Source: Bathymodiolus brooksi | Taxonomy: Eukaryota; Mollusca; Bivalvia; Mytilida; Modiolidae | DNA: 64,000 nt | Reading direction: 5' to 3' | Assembly (NCBI GenBank): GCA_963680875.1 | Contig: OY804585.1 | Coordinates: 25,438,186-25,502,185, forward strand | Position numbers and translations under genes: made by a program | Shown here: one piece after another, positions 10,208 through 22,300 of the stretch | How positions within the stretch are numbered: the first letter of the stretch is position 1 | Layout of the letters: each line of letters opens with the position of its first letter | The notes under the pieces: generated by a model | Seen by the model: the letters and a program-made list of their open reading frames with translations, nothing else | What the model was told of the DNA's origin: nothing | Databases searched by the model: none

Positions 10208-11425
10208 ATGGAGATCTATATTAATATTTCCGAACCACCAATGAAGAACATGACATTAAGTTATACTAATTACTCCATAACGGACACTACAATCATGTCT
10301 TACTCGAACAAGACTCTTCAGGAATATAACGACGAGGAAGCTAATCGTCGACTGATACCCGTCATATATCTTGGACTACTGATGCTTATAGGGATACCAG
10401 GAAATTTGATCGTGTTAATTGTTTACCCGTCTAGGTTTCCTAAAACCACACACAGGATGTTTATAACTGGTCTAGCGGTGGCCGACATTCTTGTTTGTGT
10501 TGTAACTTTACCATTTGAGATTACAGAGATGAGATTACAGTATACATTCTACAACTCGTGGTGTTGTAAATTCTTCCGAGCATGTAACAGCCTTTTTGCA
10601 CTATCATCTATTTTCATTCTGATGGGGCTGTCGGGTAATCGATTTCGACGTGTTTACACGCCATTAAAAGTCCAAATGACGTCACGACACGCGACCATTT
10701 ACATTATGTTCTGTGTTGTTTTAGCAGTAATATTCTCATGGCCAAACTTGTTCATTAGTGGAATCCGATTGGTTAATCTCGGTAATAACGTCACCGGATA
10801 CGACTGCTCATTGTCAGACCAGTTTGCTAAAACGAAATACCCCACACTATATAGCGGCACTTTATTCCTTGTTTTCATAATTTGTATGATATCATTAATT
10901 GTTTTATATTCTTTAATTAGACGTCAAATATTGAAGCACTTTCAGTTTAGAAGAATGTTTTCAAGAAGTTCTACATCAATGTCGACATCGTCAACTCTAG
11001 TTTCTAACGATAGTCAGGAGCTTATGTCGACAAATAAGGCTGAACAAGAATACAATAATGAAGTATTTATAGATAACAAGCCTACAGAAACACGAAAATC
11101 ACATAGAAAATCATCAAAACATCACTCCACGAAAGGCCAGTCTGTAAAGGAAGATGCGGGATCAAAAACACTGACAAAGATTGCGTTTGCCATCAGCTTA
11201 GCTTTTATTCTGAGCTATTTGCCACATTTAACAATATCTTTATTGACTGCATTGAAAGGCAAGTTCTTGTTTCCGCCGGGACCGGTAGTATCTGCTGTGT
11301 TGCCTATAGTAACAAGGTCGTTCGCCATTAATAATGTCATTAATCCAATCATATATGGGTTGATGGACAAAAGATTCAGAGACAATTGTAAACTGATGTT
11401 CAAAAATGCACTGTGCTTCAAATAG
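10208..11425 (+). CDS. Class A orphan GPCR, copy 2, DRY-motif aspartate replaced and ICL3 shortened
   Basis: A 405-residue single-exon receptor, nearly identical to the 410-residue copies, with the same seven-helix landmarks (GN at 65-66, LAVAD, ECL2 Cys200, SYLP in TM6, NPIIY in TM7). Three changes stand out. The DR(F) motif reads GNRF at 143-146, so the aspartate (3.49) is Asn. Cys150 just after it is Tyr. Five residues (TQEML or equivalent) are missing from ICL3, a 15-bp deletion between short AACAC direct repeats. There are also Arg for Gly in the helix-5 end (IRRQ) and other single substitutions. Asn at 3.49 often raises basal activity or weakens coupling in class A receptors, but the effect here is not known. 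The open frame suggests it is still, or was recently, functional. Its flanks are more damaged than those of the other copies. Confidence 0.92.
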   Translation: MEIYINISEPPMKNMTLSYTNYSITDTTIMSYSNKTLQEYNDEEANRRLIPVIYLGLLMLIGIPGNLIVLIVYPSRFPKTTHRMFITGLAVADILVCVVTLPFEITEMRLQYTFYNSWCCKFFRACNSLFALSSIFILMGLSGNRFRRVYTPLKVQMTSRHATIYIMFCVVLAVIFSWPNLFISGIRLVNLGNNVTGYDCSLSDQFAKTKYPTLYSGTLFLVFIICMISLIVLYSLIRRQILKHFQFRRMFSRSSTSMSTSSTLVSNDSQELMSTNKAEQEYNNEVFIDNKPTETRKSHRKSSKHHSTKGQSVKEDAGSKTLTKIAFAISLAFILSYLPHLTISLLTALKGKFLFPPGPVVSAVLPIVTRSFAINNVINPIIYGLMDKRFRDNCKLMFKNALCFK

Positions 11426-12310
11426 AAAGCATGGTTTAAAAATTGAGTCACAGGGACTTGTAACGTCAACCATCACAAGAAGTGCCAAAAACAATCAACA
11501 TACATGTACAATAGTACATCTAGGAGTTTGGGAAATTTCGTTCGAGGATTGTTATCCTCCCTGTAGACAGTCTATTGCAGTTCAGGACTGACATTACTCA
11601 TTTCACTGTAGACCATCAGATAACAAGACATTACAGTTAGTTCGAATGGTTCGGTTGGGGGTATTGATGACTTGTTTATGATCATGACTAATTGATATTA
11701 AATCTGTTAAAAGTTTAAGTTATGATTTGTGCGTGCTGTGAGTAATGGTCTACAAACCAACATATTATACCTTTTTAGATAGTAGTCGGTAAACTGTCGG
11801 TTAACTAGGAACATTCATTGAACATGTGGCTGTACTGTCCATGTTTATATCATTATTCGTGTTTGTGATTAAACACCATAACCCTAACCTTAACCCTTTT
11901 ATAATTATAGTCACAGTACATACATTATAATGTATATGCATATATCTGGAAACCTTTACTATTGATGTGGTTATCGTGCCCAGAACCATGCAACGTCAGT
12001 GGTGTTTGGGGATTGTGGTGGTCTGAAGACAATGACCTTGCCCATCTCCCTGTATCCTGCGGGTATTGACACAATTGATTGAAAATAGGTGTCAGTTTAT
12101 TTACATTAGGTTTATTATTCTAATTCAAATTCTCGTGTTAGCGAAACTGTGTCCTTTAATATATTGTGGAAATAGCATGCAGGTCAAAGTGTTGGTAATC
12201 CTCCTCATGTATTGAATAAGGAGGGCTTACCCCACATATTTGATCAATCGTTTTATTCTGTTGGTGATTTAGTATATATCTGAACAAAATGTATGTCCAA
12301 ATGTCAGGAA
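11426..12310 (+). other. 3' flank of GPCR unit 2, with internal deletion
   Basis: Matches the other 3' flanks up to GTGTTTGTGATT (about 11870). It then jumps directly to a SINE tail (AAACACCATAACCCTAACC), so roughly 600-1000 bases present in units 3 and 4, including most of the first SINE and the AATAAA-bearing part, are missing. From about 11900 it again follows the unit 3 and 4 sequence. Confidence 0.65.
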
Positions 12311-12560
12311 GGGACCGTGGTGGTCGTATGGTAGTTGGATTTACAACTATCTATGCAATCAGTGCCTATCACCACTAAAGTTCAGAGTTTGAATCTCATT
12401 TATGGCAAGGTGTACTCGATACAATATGTAATACACTTTATCAGAGACTTGTGACATGCTGGTGGTTTTCACGGGGTACTCCGGTTTCCTCCACCAATAA
12501 TACTCATGGCCACGATTTAACTGAAATATTGTTGAAAGTGTCCTTAAACACCATAACCCT
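12311..12560 (+). mobile_element. tRNA-derived SINE with CCATAACCCTAACC tail
   Basis: GTGGTCGTATGGTAGTTGG (A-box side), then AGAGTTTGAATCTC at the B-box position, then the body ACTCCGGTTTCCTCCACC and the tail GAAATATTGTTGAAAGTGTC and ACACCATAACCCTAACC. Orthologous insertions are at about 53327-53578 and 56838-57060. Confidence 0.75.
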
Positions 12561-12846
12561 AACCCCAAATGTCAGGAGTTTCAATGTGTACTGTTGGGGG
12601 TCCTCTGGTTGCTTAGGTCATTAACAACACATGTAGATCTCCATCCTTGTCTGGCAAAATGTTTACTCTGTACATTCCATGATAAAAGTTGGAATCATAT
12701 GTGAAAAGTAGTTTATAATTCACTTGCAACATCATATAGCTGTCACTTCTCTGATATCTGTTTCTGATTGGATACAGAGCAAATTATGAGGTCATTAAAT
12801 TTAATATGTATACTATTAAATAAACTGAGAATCTCATGAAAGTTAT

Positions 12847-12891
<45 letters not shown>

Positions 12892-13334
12892 TAAATGAAC
12901 TGAAAATTGCAGGCATGTATCATTATATAAAAATATATAGAAATTTCACAAGGTGTCAATACAATGATTGACTGCACATAATGTTTCGTTCACTCTTTGA
13001 AATCACCATTTAATATAGCTTCCATTCTCTGTTTACTATATGTCAAATGTCCCAGTTAATGGATGTAAGGATATGCATTTTCCCACAGATTCTATTTCAT
13101 GTTTTATCAAAACTTCTTCCTATTATTCAAACCTCATTTCGTGATTAATAAGATAAAAAATCATCTTTCCGAGCAAAGTATTGGTTTAACCTGGTTATGC
13201 CATATCTATAATAAAATATACAAAAAACATGTTCAAACTGAGTATTATACTAGCTGTGGAACCGTGTAGCTGACGGGTAAAAAAACAAAATACATCAACG
13301 CATTTTTCACTAGAGTAACACATGGTGCCGCAAT
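12561..13334. other. Spacer before the 29-bp satellite, with CA microsatellite
   Basis: No gene. Contains a (CA)n tract at 12849-12889. The same spacer is found before the second satellite (57061-57823), with the CA tract at 57353-57375. Confidence 0.7.
12849..12889 (+). repeat. (CA)n microsatellite, unit 2
   Basis: About 20 uninterrupted CA units. The corresponding tract in unit 3 (53870-53911) lies at a duplication junction. Confidence 0.95.
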
Positions 13335-16300
13335 CGGAGCAGGCACCCCCATGTTTAATAGGGCGGAGCAGGCACCACCATGTTTAGTAGGGCGGAGCAG
13401 GCACCCCAATGTTTAGTAGGGCGGAGCAGGCACCTCTATGTTTAGTAGGGCGGAGCAGGCACCCCCATTTTTAGTAGGGCGGAGCAGGCACCCCCATGTT
13501 TAGTAAGGCGGAGCAGGCACCCCCATGTTTAGTAGGGCGGAGCAGGCACCCCCATGTTTAGTAGGGCGGAGCAGGCATCCCCATGTTTAGTAGGGCGGAG
13601 CAGGCACCCCCATGTTTAGTAGGGCGGAGCAGGCACCCCCATGTTTAGTAGGGTGGAGCAGGCACCCCCATGTTTAGTAGGGCGGAGCAGGCACCCCCAT
13701 GTTTAGTAAGGGCGGAGCAGGCACCCCCATGTTTAGTAGGGCGGAGCAGGCACCCCCATGCTTAGTAGGGCGGAGCAGGCACCCCCATGTTTAGTAGGGT
13801 GGAGCAGGCACCCCCATGTTTAGTAGGGCGGAGCAGGCACCCCCATGTTTAGTAGGGTGGAGCAGGCACCCCCATGTTTAGTAGGGTGGAGCAGGCACCC
13901 CCATGTTTAGTAGGGTGGAGCAGGCACCCCCATGTTTAGTAGGGCGGAGCAGGCACCCCCATGTTTAGTAGGGTGGAGCAGGCACCCCCATGTTTAGTAG
14001 GGTGGAGCAGGCACCCCCATGTTTAGTAGGGCGGAGCAGGCACCCCCATGTTTAGTAGGGCGGAGCAGGCACCCCCATGTTTAGTAGGGCGGAGCAGGCA
14101 CCCCCATGTTTAGTAGGGTGGAGCAGGCACCCCCATGTTTAGTAGGGCGGAGCAGGCACCCCCATGTTTAGTAGGGTGGAGCAGGCACCCCCATGTTTAG
14201 TAGGGTGGAGCAGGCACCCCCATGTTTAGTAGGGCGGAGCAGGCACCCCCATGTTTAGTAGGGCGGAGCAGGCACCCCCATGTTTAGTAGGGCGGAGCAG
14301 GCGCCCCCATGTTTAGTAGGGTGGAGCAGGCATCCCCATGTTTAGTAGGGTGGAGCAGGCACCCCCATGTTTAGTAGGGTGGAGCAGGCACCCCCATGTT
14401 TAGTAGGGTGGAGCAGGCACCCCCATGTTTAGTAGGGCGGAGCAGGCACCCCCATGTTTAGTAGGGCGGAGCAGGCACCCCCATGTTTAGTAGGGCGGAG
14501 CAGGCACCCCCATGTTTAGTAGGGCGGAGCAGGCACCCCCATGTTTAGTAGGGCGGAGCAGGCACCCCCATGTTTAGTAGGGCGGAGCAGGCACCCCCAT
14601 GTTTAGTAGGGCGGAGCAGGCATCCCCATGTTTAGTAGGGCGGAGCAGGCACCCCCATGTTTAGTAGGGCGGAGCAGACACCCCCATGTTTAGTAGGGCG
14701 GAGCAGGCACCCCCATGTTTAGTAGGGCGGAGCAGGCACCCCCATGTTTAGTAGGGTGGAGCAGGCACCCCCATGTTTAGTAGGGCGGAGCAGGCACCCC
14801 CATGTTTAGTAAGGGCGGAGCAGGCACCCCCATGTTTAGTAGGGCGGAGCAGGCGCCCCCATGTTTAGTAGGGTGGAGCAGGCACCCCCATGCTTAGTAG
14901 GGCGGAGCAGGCACCCCCATGTTTAGTAGGGTGGAGCAGGCACCCCCATGTTTAGTAGGGCGGAGCAGGCACCCCCATGTTTAGTAGGGTGGAGCAGGCA
15001 CCCCCATGTTTAGTAGGGCGGAGCAGGCACCCCCATGTTTAGTAGGGTGGAGCAGGCACCCCCATGTTTAGTAGGGCGGAGCAGGCACCCCCATGTTTAG
15101 TAGGGTGGAGCAGGCACCCCCATGTTTAGTAGGGTGGAGCAGGCACCCCCATGTTTAGTAGGGCGGAGCAGGCACCCCCATGTTTAGTAGGGCGGAGCAG
15201 GCACCCCCATGTTTAGTAGGGCGGAGCAGGCACCCCCATGTTTAGTAGGGTGGAGCAGGCACCCCCATGTTTAGTAGGGCGGAGCAGGCACCCCCATGTT
15301 TAGTAGGGTGGAGCAGGCACCCCCATGTTTAGTAGGGTGGAGCAGGCACCCCCATGTTTAGTAGGGCGGAGCAGGCACCCCCATGTTTAGTAGGGCGGAG
15401 CAGGCACCCCCATGTTTAGTAGGGCGGAGCAGGCGCCCCCATGTTTAGTAGGGTGGAGCAGGCATCCCCATGTTTAGTAGGGTGGAGCAGGCACCCCCAT
15501 GTTTAGTAGGGTGGAGCAGGCACCCCCATGTTTAGTAGGGTGGAGCAGGCACCCCCATGTTTAGTAGGGCGGAGCAGGCACCCCCATGTTTAGTAGGGCG
15601 GAGCAGGCACCCCCATGTTTAGTAGGGCGGAGCAGGCACCCCCATGTTTAGTAGGGCGGAGCAGGCACCCCCATGTTTAGTAGGGCGGAGCAGGCACCCC
15701 CATGTTTAGTAGGGCGGAGCAGGCACCCCCATGTTTAGTAGGGCGGAGCAGGCACCCCCATGTTTAGTAGGGCGGAGCAGGCATCCCCATGTTTAGTAGG
15801 GCGGAGCAGGCACCCCCATGTTTAGTAGGGCGGAGCAGACACCCCCATGTTTAGTAGGGCGGAGCAGGCACCCCCATGTTTAGTAGGGTGGAGCAGGCAC
15901 CCACATGTTTAGTAGGGCGGAGCAGGCACCCCCATGTTTAGTAGGGTGGAGCAGGCACCCCCATGTTTAGTAGGGTGGAGCAGGCACCCCCATGTTTAGT
16001 AGGGCGGAGCAGGCATCCCCATGTTTAGTAGGGCGGAGCAGCCACCCCCATGTTTATTAGGGTGGAGCAGGCACCCCCATGTTTAGTAGGGAGGAGCAGG
16101 CACCCCCATGTTTAGTAGGGCGGAGCAGCCACCCCCATGTTTAGTAGGGTGGAGCAGGCACCCCCATGTTTAGTAGGGTGGAGCAGGCACCCCCATGTTT
16201 AGTAGGGCGGAGCAGGCACCCCCATGTTTAGTAGGGTGGAGCAGACACCCCCATGTTTAGTATACTGGAGCAGGCACCCCCATGTTTAGTAGGGAGGAGC

Positions 16301-19300
16301 AGGTACCCCCATGTTTAGTAGGGCGGAGCAGGCATCCCCATGTTTAGTAGGGCGGAGCAGGCACCCCAATGTTTAGTGGGGTGGAGCAGGCGTCCCCATG
16401 TTTAGTAGGGCGGAGCAGGCGTCCCCATGTTTAGTAGGGTGGAGCAGCCACCCCCATGTTTAGTAGGGTGGAGCAGGCACCCCCATGTTTAGTAGGGCGG
16501 TGCAGGTGTCCCCATGTTTAGTAGGGTGGAGCAGGCACTCCCATGTTTAGTAGGGCAGAGCAGGCACCCCCATGTTTAGTAGGGCGGTGCAGGTGTCCCC
16601 ATTTTTAGGAGGGTGGAGCAGGCACCCCCATGTTTAGTAGGGCGGAGCAGCCACCCCCATGTTTAGTAGGGTGGAGCAGGCACCCCCATGTTTAGTAGGG
16701 TGGAGCAGGCACCCCCATGTTTAGTAGGGCGGAGCAGGCACCCCCATGTTTAGTAGGGTGGAGCAGGCACCCCCATGTTTAGTAGGGCGGAGCAGGCACC
16801 CCCATGTTTAGTAGGGAGGAGCAGGCACCCCCAAGTTTAGTAGGGCGGAGCAGGCACCCCCATGTTTAGTAGGGCGGAGCAGGCACCCCCATGTTTAGTA
16901 GGGTGGAGCAGGCGTCCCCATGTTTAGTAGGGCGGAGCAGGCGTCCCCATGTTTAGTAGGGTGGAGCAGCCACCCTCATGTTTAGTAGGGTGGAGCAAGC
17001 ACCCCCATGTTTAGTAGGGCGGAGCAGGCATCCCCATGTTTAGTAGGGCGGAGCAGCCACCCCCATGTTTAGTAGGGTGGAGCAGGCACCCCCATGTTTA
17101 GTAGGGTGGAGCAGGCACCCCCATGTTTAGTAGGGCGGAGCAGCCACCCCCATGTTTAGTAGGGTGGAGCAGGCACCCCCATGTTTAGTAGGGTGGAGCA
17201 GGCGCCCCCATGTTTAGAAGGGCGGAGCAGGCACCCCCATGTTTAGTAGGGTGGAGCAGGCACCCCCATGTTTAGTAGGGCGGAGCAGGCACCCCCATGT
17301 TTAGTAGGGAGGAGCAGGCACCCCCATGTTTAGTAGGGCGGAGCAGGCACCCCCATGTTTAGTAGGGAGGAGCAGGCACCCCCATGTTTAGTAGGGTGGA
17401 GCAGGCGTCCCCATGTTTAGTAGGGCGGAGCAGGCGTCCCCATGTTTAGTAGGATGGAGCAGCCACCCCCATGTTAAGTAGGGTGGAGCAGGCACCCCCA
17501 TGTTTAGTAGGGCGGTGCAGGTGTCCCCATGTTTAGTAGGGTGGAGCAGGCACCCCCATGTTTAGTAGGGCGGAGCAAGCGTCCCCATGTTTAGTAGGGC
17601 GTAGCAGGCACCCCCATGTTTAGTAGGGTGGAGCAGGCACCCCCATGTTTAGTAGGGCGGAGCAGGCACCCCCATGTTTAGTAGGGCGGAGCAGACACCC
17701 CCATGTTTAGTAGGGCGGAGCAGGCACCCCCATGTTTAGTAGGGCGGAGCAGGCACCCCCATGTTTAGTAGGACGGAGCAGGCACCCCCATGTTTAGTAG
17801 GGCGGTGCAGGTGTCCCCATTTTTAGGAGGGTGGAGCAGGCACCCCCATGTTTAGTAGGGCGGAGCAGCCACCCCCATGTTTAGTAGGGTGGAGCAGGCA
17901 CCCCCATGTTTAGTAGGGTGGAGCAGGCACCCCCATGTTTAGTAGGGCGGAGCAGGCACCCCCATGTTTAGTAGGGTGGAGCAGGCACCCCCATGTTTAG
18001 TAGGGCGGAGCAGGCACCCCCATGTTTAGTAGGGAGGAGCAGGCACCCCCAAGTTTAGTAGGGCGGAGCAGGCACCCCCATGTTTAGTAGGGCGGAGCAG
18101 GCACCCCCATGTTTAGTAGGGTGGAGCAGGCGTCCCCATGTTTAGTAGGGCGGAGCAGGCGTCCCCATGTTTAGTAGGGTGGAGCAGCCACCCTCATGTT
18201 TAGTAGGGTGGAGCAAGCACCCCCATGTTTAGTAGGGCGGAGCAGGCATCCCCATGTTTAGTAGGGCGGAGCAGCCACCCCCATGTTTAGTAGGGTGGAG
18301 CAGGCACCCCCATGTTTAGTAGGGTGGAGCAGGCACCCCCATGTTTAGTAGGGCGGAGCAGCCACCCCCATGTTTAGTAGGGTGGAGCAGGCACCCCCAT
18401 GTTTAGTAGGGTGGAGCAGGCGCCCCCATGTTTAGAAGGGCGGAGCAGGCACCCCCATGTTTAGTAGGGTGGAGCAGGCACCCCCATGTTTAGTAGGGCG
18501 GAGCAGGCACCCCCATGTTTAGTAGGGAGGAGCAGGCACCCCCATGTTTAGTAGGGCGGAGCAGGCACCCCCATGTTTAGTAGGGAGGAGCAGGCACCCC
18601 CATGTTTAGTAGGGTGGAGCAGGCGTCCCCATGTTTAGTAGGGCGGAGCAGGCGTCCCCATGTTTAGTAGGATGGAGCAGCCACCCCCATGTTAAGTAGG
18701 GTGGAGCAGGCACCCCCATGTTTAGTAGGGCGGTGCAGGTGTCCCCATGTTTAGTAGGGTGGAGCAGGCACCCCCATGTTTAGTAGGGCGGAGCAAGCGT
18801 CCCCATGTTTAGTAGGGCGTAGCAGGCACCCCCATGTTTAGTAGGGTGGAGCAGGCACCCCCATGTTTAGTAGGGCGGAGCAGGCACCCCCATGTTTAGT
18901 AGGGCGGAGCAGACACCCCCATGTTTAGTAGGGCGGAGCAGGCACCCCCATGTTTAGTAGGGCGGAGCAGGCACCCCCATGTTTAGTAGGACGGAGCAGG
19001 CATCCCCATGTTTAGTAGGGCGCAGCAGGCACCCCCATGTTTAGTAGGGCGGAGCAGGCATCCCCATGTTTAGTAGGGCGCAGCAGGCACCCCCTTGTTT
19101 AGTAGGGCGCAGCAGGCACCCCCATGTTTAGTAGGGCGGAGCAGGCACCCCCATGTTTAGAAGGGCGGAGCAGGCACCCCCATGTTTAGTAGGGCGGAGC
19201 AGGCGTCCCCATGTTTAGTAGGGTGGAGCAGGCACCCCCATGTTTAGTAGGGCGGAGCAGGCACCCCCATGTTTAGTAGGACGCAGCAGGCACCCCCATG

Positions 19301-22300
19301 TTTAGTAGGGCGGAGCAGGCACCCCCATGTTTAGTAGGGCGGAGCAGGCACCCCCATGTTTAGTAGGGCGGAGCAGGCACCCCCATGTTTAGTAGGGTGG
19401 AGCAGGCACCCCCATGTTTAGTAGGGCGGAGCAGGCACCCCCATGTTTAGTAGGGCGGAGCAGGCACCCCCATGTTTAGTAGGGCGGAGCAGGCACCCCC
19501 ATGTTTAGTAGGGTGGAGCAGGCACCCCCATGTTTAGTAGGGCGGAGCAGGCACCCCCATGTTTAGTAGGGTGGAGCAGGCATCCCCATGTTTAGTAGGG
19601 AGGAGCAGGCATCCCCATGTTTAGTAGGGCGGAGCAGGCATCCCCATGTTTAGTAGGGCGGAGCAGGCACCCTCATGTTTAGTAGGGTGGAGCAGGCATC
19701 CCCATGTTTAGTAGGGAGGAGCAGGCACCCCCATGTTTAGTAGGGAGGAGCAGGCACCCCCATGTTTGGTAGGGAGGAGCAGGCACCCCCATGTTTAGTA
19801 GGGCGGAGCATGCACCCCCATGTTTAGTAGGGCGGAGCAGGCATCCCCATGTTTAGTAGGGAGGAGCAGGCACCCCCATGTTTAGTAGGGCGGAGCAGGC
19901 ACCCCCATGTTTAGTAGGGCGGAGCAGGCATCCCCATGTTTAGTAGGGCGGAGCAGGCACCCCCATGTTTAGTAGGGTGGAGCAGGCACCCCCATGTTTA
20001 GTAGGGCGGAGTAGGCATCCCCATGTTTAGTAGGGAGGAGCAGGCACCCCCATGTTTAGTAGGGCGGAGCAGGCACCCCCATGTTTAGTAGGGCGGAGCA
20101 GGCACCCCCATGTTTAGTAGGGCGGAGCAGGCATCCCCATGTTTAGTAGGGAGGAGCAGGCACCCCCATGTTTAGTAGGGCGGAGCAGGCACCCCCATGT
20201 TTAGTAGGGCGGAGCAGGCATCCCCATGTTTAGTAGGGCGGAGCAGGCACCCCCATGTTTAGTAGGGTGGAGCAGCCACCCCCATGTTTAGTAGGGCGGA
20301 GCAGGCATCCCCATGTTTAGTAGGGCGGAGCAGGCACCCCCAGGTTTAGTAGGGCGGAGCAGGCACCCCCATGCTTAGTAGGGCGGAGCAGGCACCCCCA
20401 TGTTTAGTAGGGTGGAGCAGGCACCCCCATGTTTAGTAGGGCGGAGCAGGCACCCCCATGTTTAGTAGGGTGGAGCAGGCACCCCCATGTTTAGTAGGGT
20501 GGAGCAGGCACCCCCATGTTTAGTAGGGTGGAGCAGGCACCCCCATGTTTAGTAGGGCGGAGCAGGCACCCCCATGTTTAGTAGGGTGGAGCAGGCACCC
20601 CCATGTTTAGTAGGGTGGAGCAGGCACCCCCATGTTTAGTAGGGCGGAGCAGGCACCCCCATGTTTAGTAGGGCGGAGCAGGCACCCCCATGTTTAGTAG
20701 GGCGGAGCAGGCACCCCCATGTTTAGTAGGGTGGAGCAGGCACCCCCATGTTTAGTAGGGCGGAGCAGGCACCCCCATGTTTAGTAGGGTGGAGCAGGCA
20801 CCCCCATGTTTAGTAGGGTGGAGCAGGCACCCCCATGTTTAGTAGGGCGGAGCAGGCACCCCCATGTTTAGTAGGGCGGAGCAGACACCCCCATGTTTAG
20901 TAGGGCGGAGCAGGCGCCCCCATGTTTAGTAGGGTGGAGCAGGCATCCCCATGTTTAGTAGGGTGGAGCAGGCACCCCCATGTTTAGTAGGGTGGAGCAG
21001 GCACCCCCATGTTTAGTAGGGTGGAGCAGGCACCCCCATGTTTAGTAGGGCGGAGCAGGCACCCCCATGTTTAGTAGGGCGGAGCAGGCACCCCCATGTT
21101 TAGTAGGGCGGAGCAGGCACCCCCATGTTTAGTAGGGCGGAGCAGGCACCCCCATGTTTAGTAGGGCGGAGCAGGCACCCCCATGTTTAGTAGGGCGGAG
21201 CAGGCACCCCCATGTTTAGTAGGGCGGAGCAGGCATCCCCATGTTTAGTAGGGCGGAGCAGGCACCCCCATGTTTAGTAGGGCGGAGCAGACACCCCCAT
21301 GTTTAGTAGGGCGGAGCAGGCACCCCCATGTTTAGTAGGGCGGAGCAGGCACCCCCATGTTTAGTAGGGTGGAGCAGGCACCCCCATGTTTAGTAGGGCG
21401 GAGCAGGCACCCCCATGTTTAGTAAGGGCGGAGCAGGCACCCCCATGTTTAGTAGGGCGGAGCAGGCGCCCCCATGTTTAGTAGGGTGGAGCAGGCACCC
21501 CCATGCTTAGTAGGGCGGAGCAGGCACCCCCATGTTTAGTAGGGTGGAGCAGGCACCCCCATGTTTAGTAGGGCGGAGCAGGCACCCCCATGTTTAGTAG
21601 GGTGGAGCAGGCACCCCCATGTTTAGTAGGGCGGAGCAGGCACCCCCATGTTTAGTAGGGTGGAGCAGGCACCCCCATGTTTAGTAGGGCGGAGCAGGCA
21701 CCCCCATGTTTAGTAGGGTGGAGCAGGCACCCCCATGTTTAGTAGGGTGGAGCAGGCACCCCCATGTTTAGTAGGGCGGAGCAGGCACCCCCATGTTTAG
21801 TAGGGCGGAGCAGGCACCCCCATGTTTAGTAGGGCGGAGCAGGCACCCCCATGTTTAGTAGGGTGGAGCAGGCACCCCCATGTTTAGTAGGGCGGAGCAG
21901 GCACCCCCATGTTTAGTAGGGTGGAGCAGGCACCCCCATGTTTAGTAGGGTGGAGCAGGCACCCCCATGTTTAGTAGGGCGGAGCAGGCACCCCCATGTT
22001 TAGTAGGGCGGAGCAGGCACCCCCATGTTTAGTAGGGCGGAGCAGGCGCCCCCATGTTTAGTAGGGTGGAGCAGGCATCCCCATGTTTAGTAGGGTGGAG
22101 CAGGCACCCCCATGTTTAGTAGGGTGGAGCAGGCACCCCCATGTTTAGTAGGGTGGAGCAGGCACCCCCATGTTTAGTAGGGCGGAGCAGGCACCCCCAT
22201 GTTTAGTAGGGCGGAGCAGGCACCCCCATGTTTAGTAGGGCGGAGCAGGCACCCCCATGTTTAGTAGGGCGGAGCAGGCACCCCCATGTTTAGTAGGGCG

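Noticed and set aside
11876..11900. Telomere-like CCCTAACC repeats suggesting a chromosome end or fusion
   Set aside because: Only one or two units, always at the end of the same SINE tail (also at 12551, 53567, 56408 and 57053).
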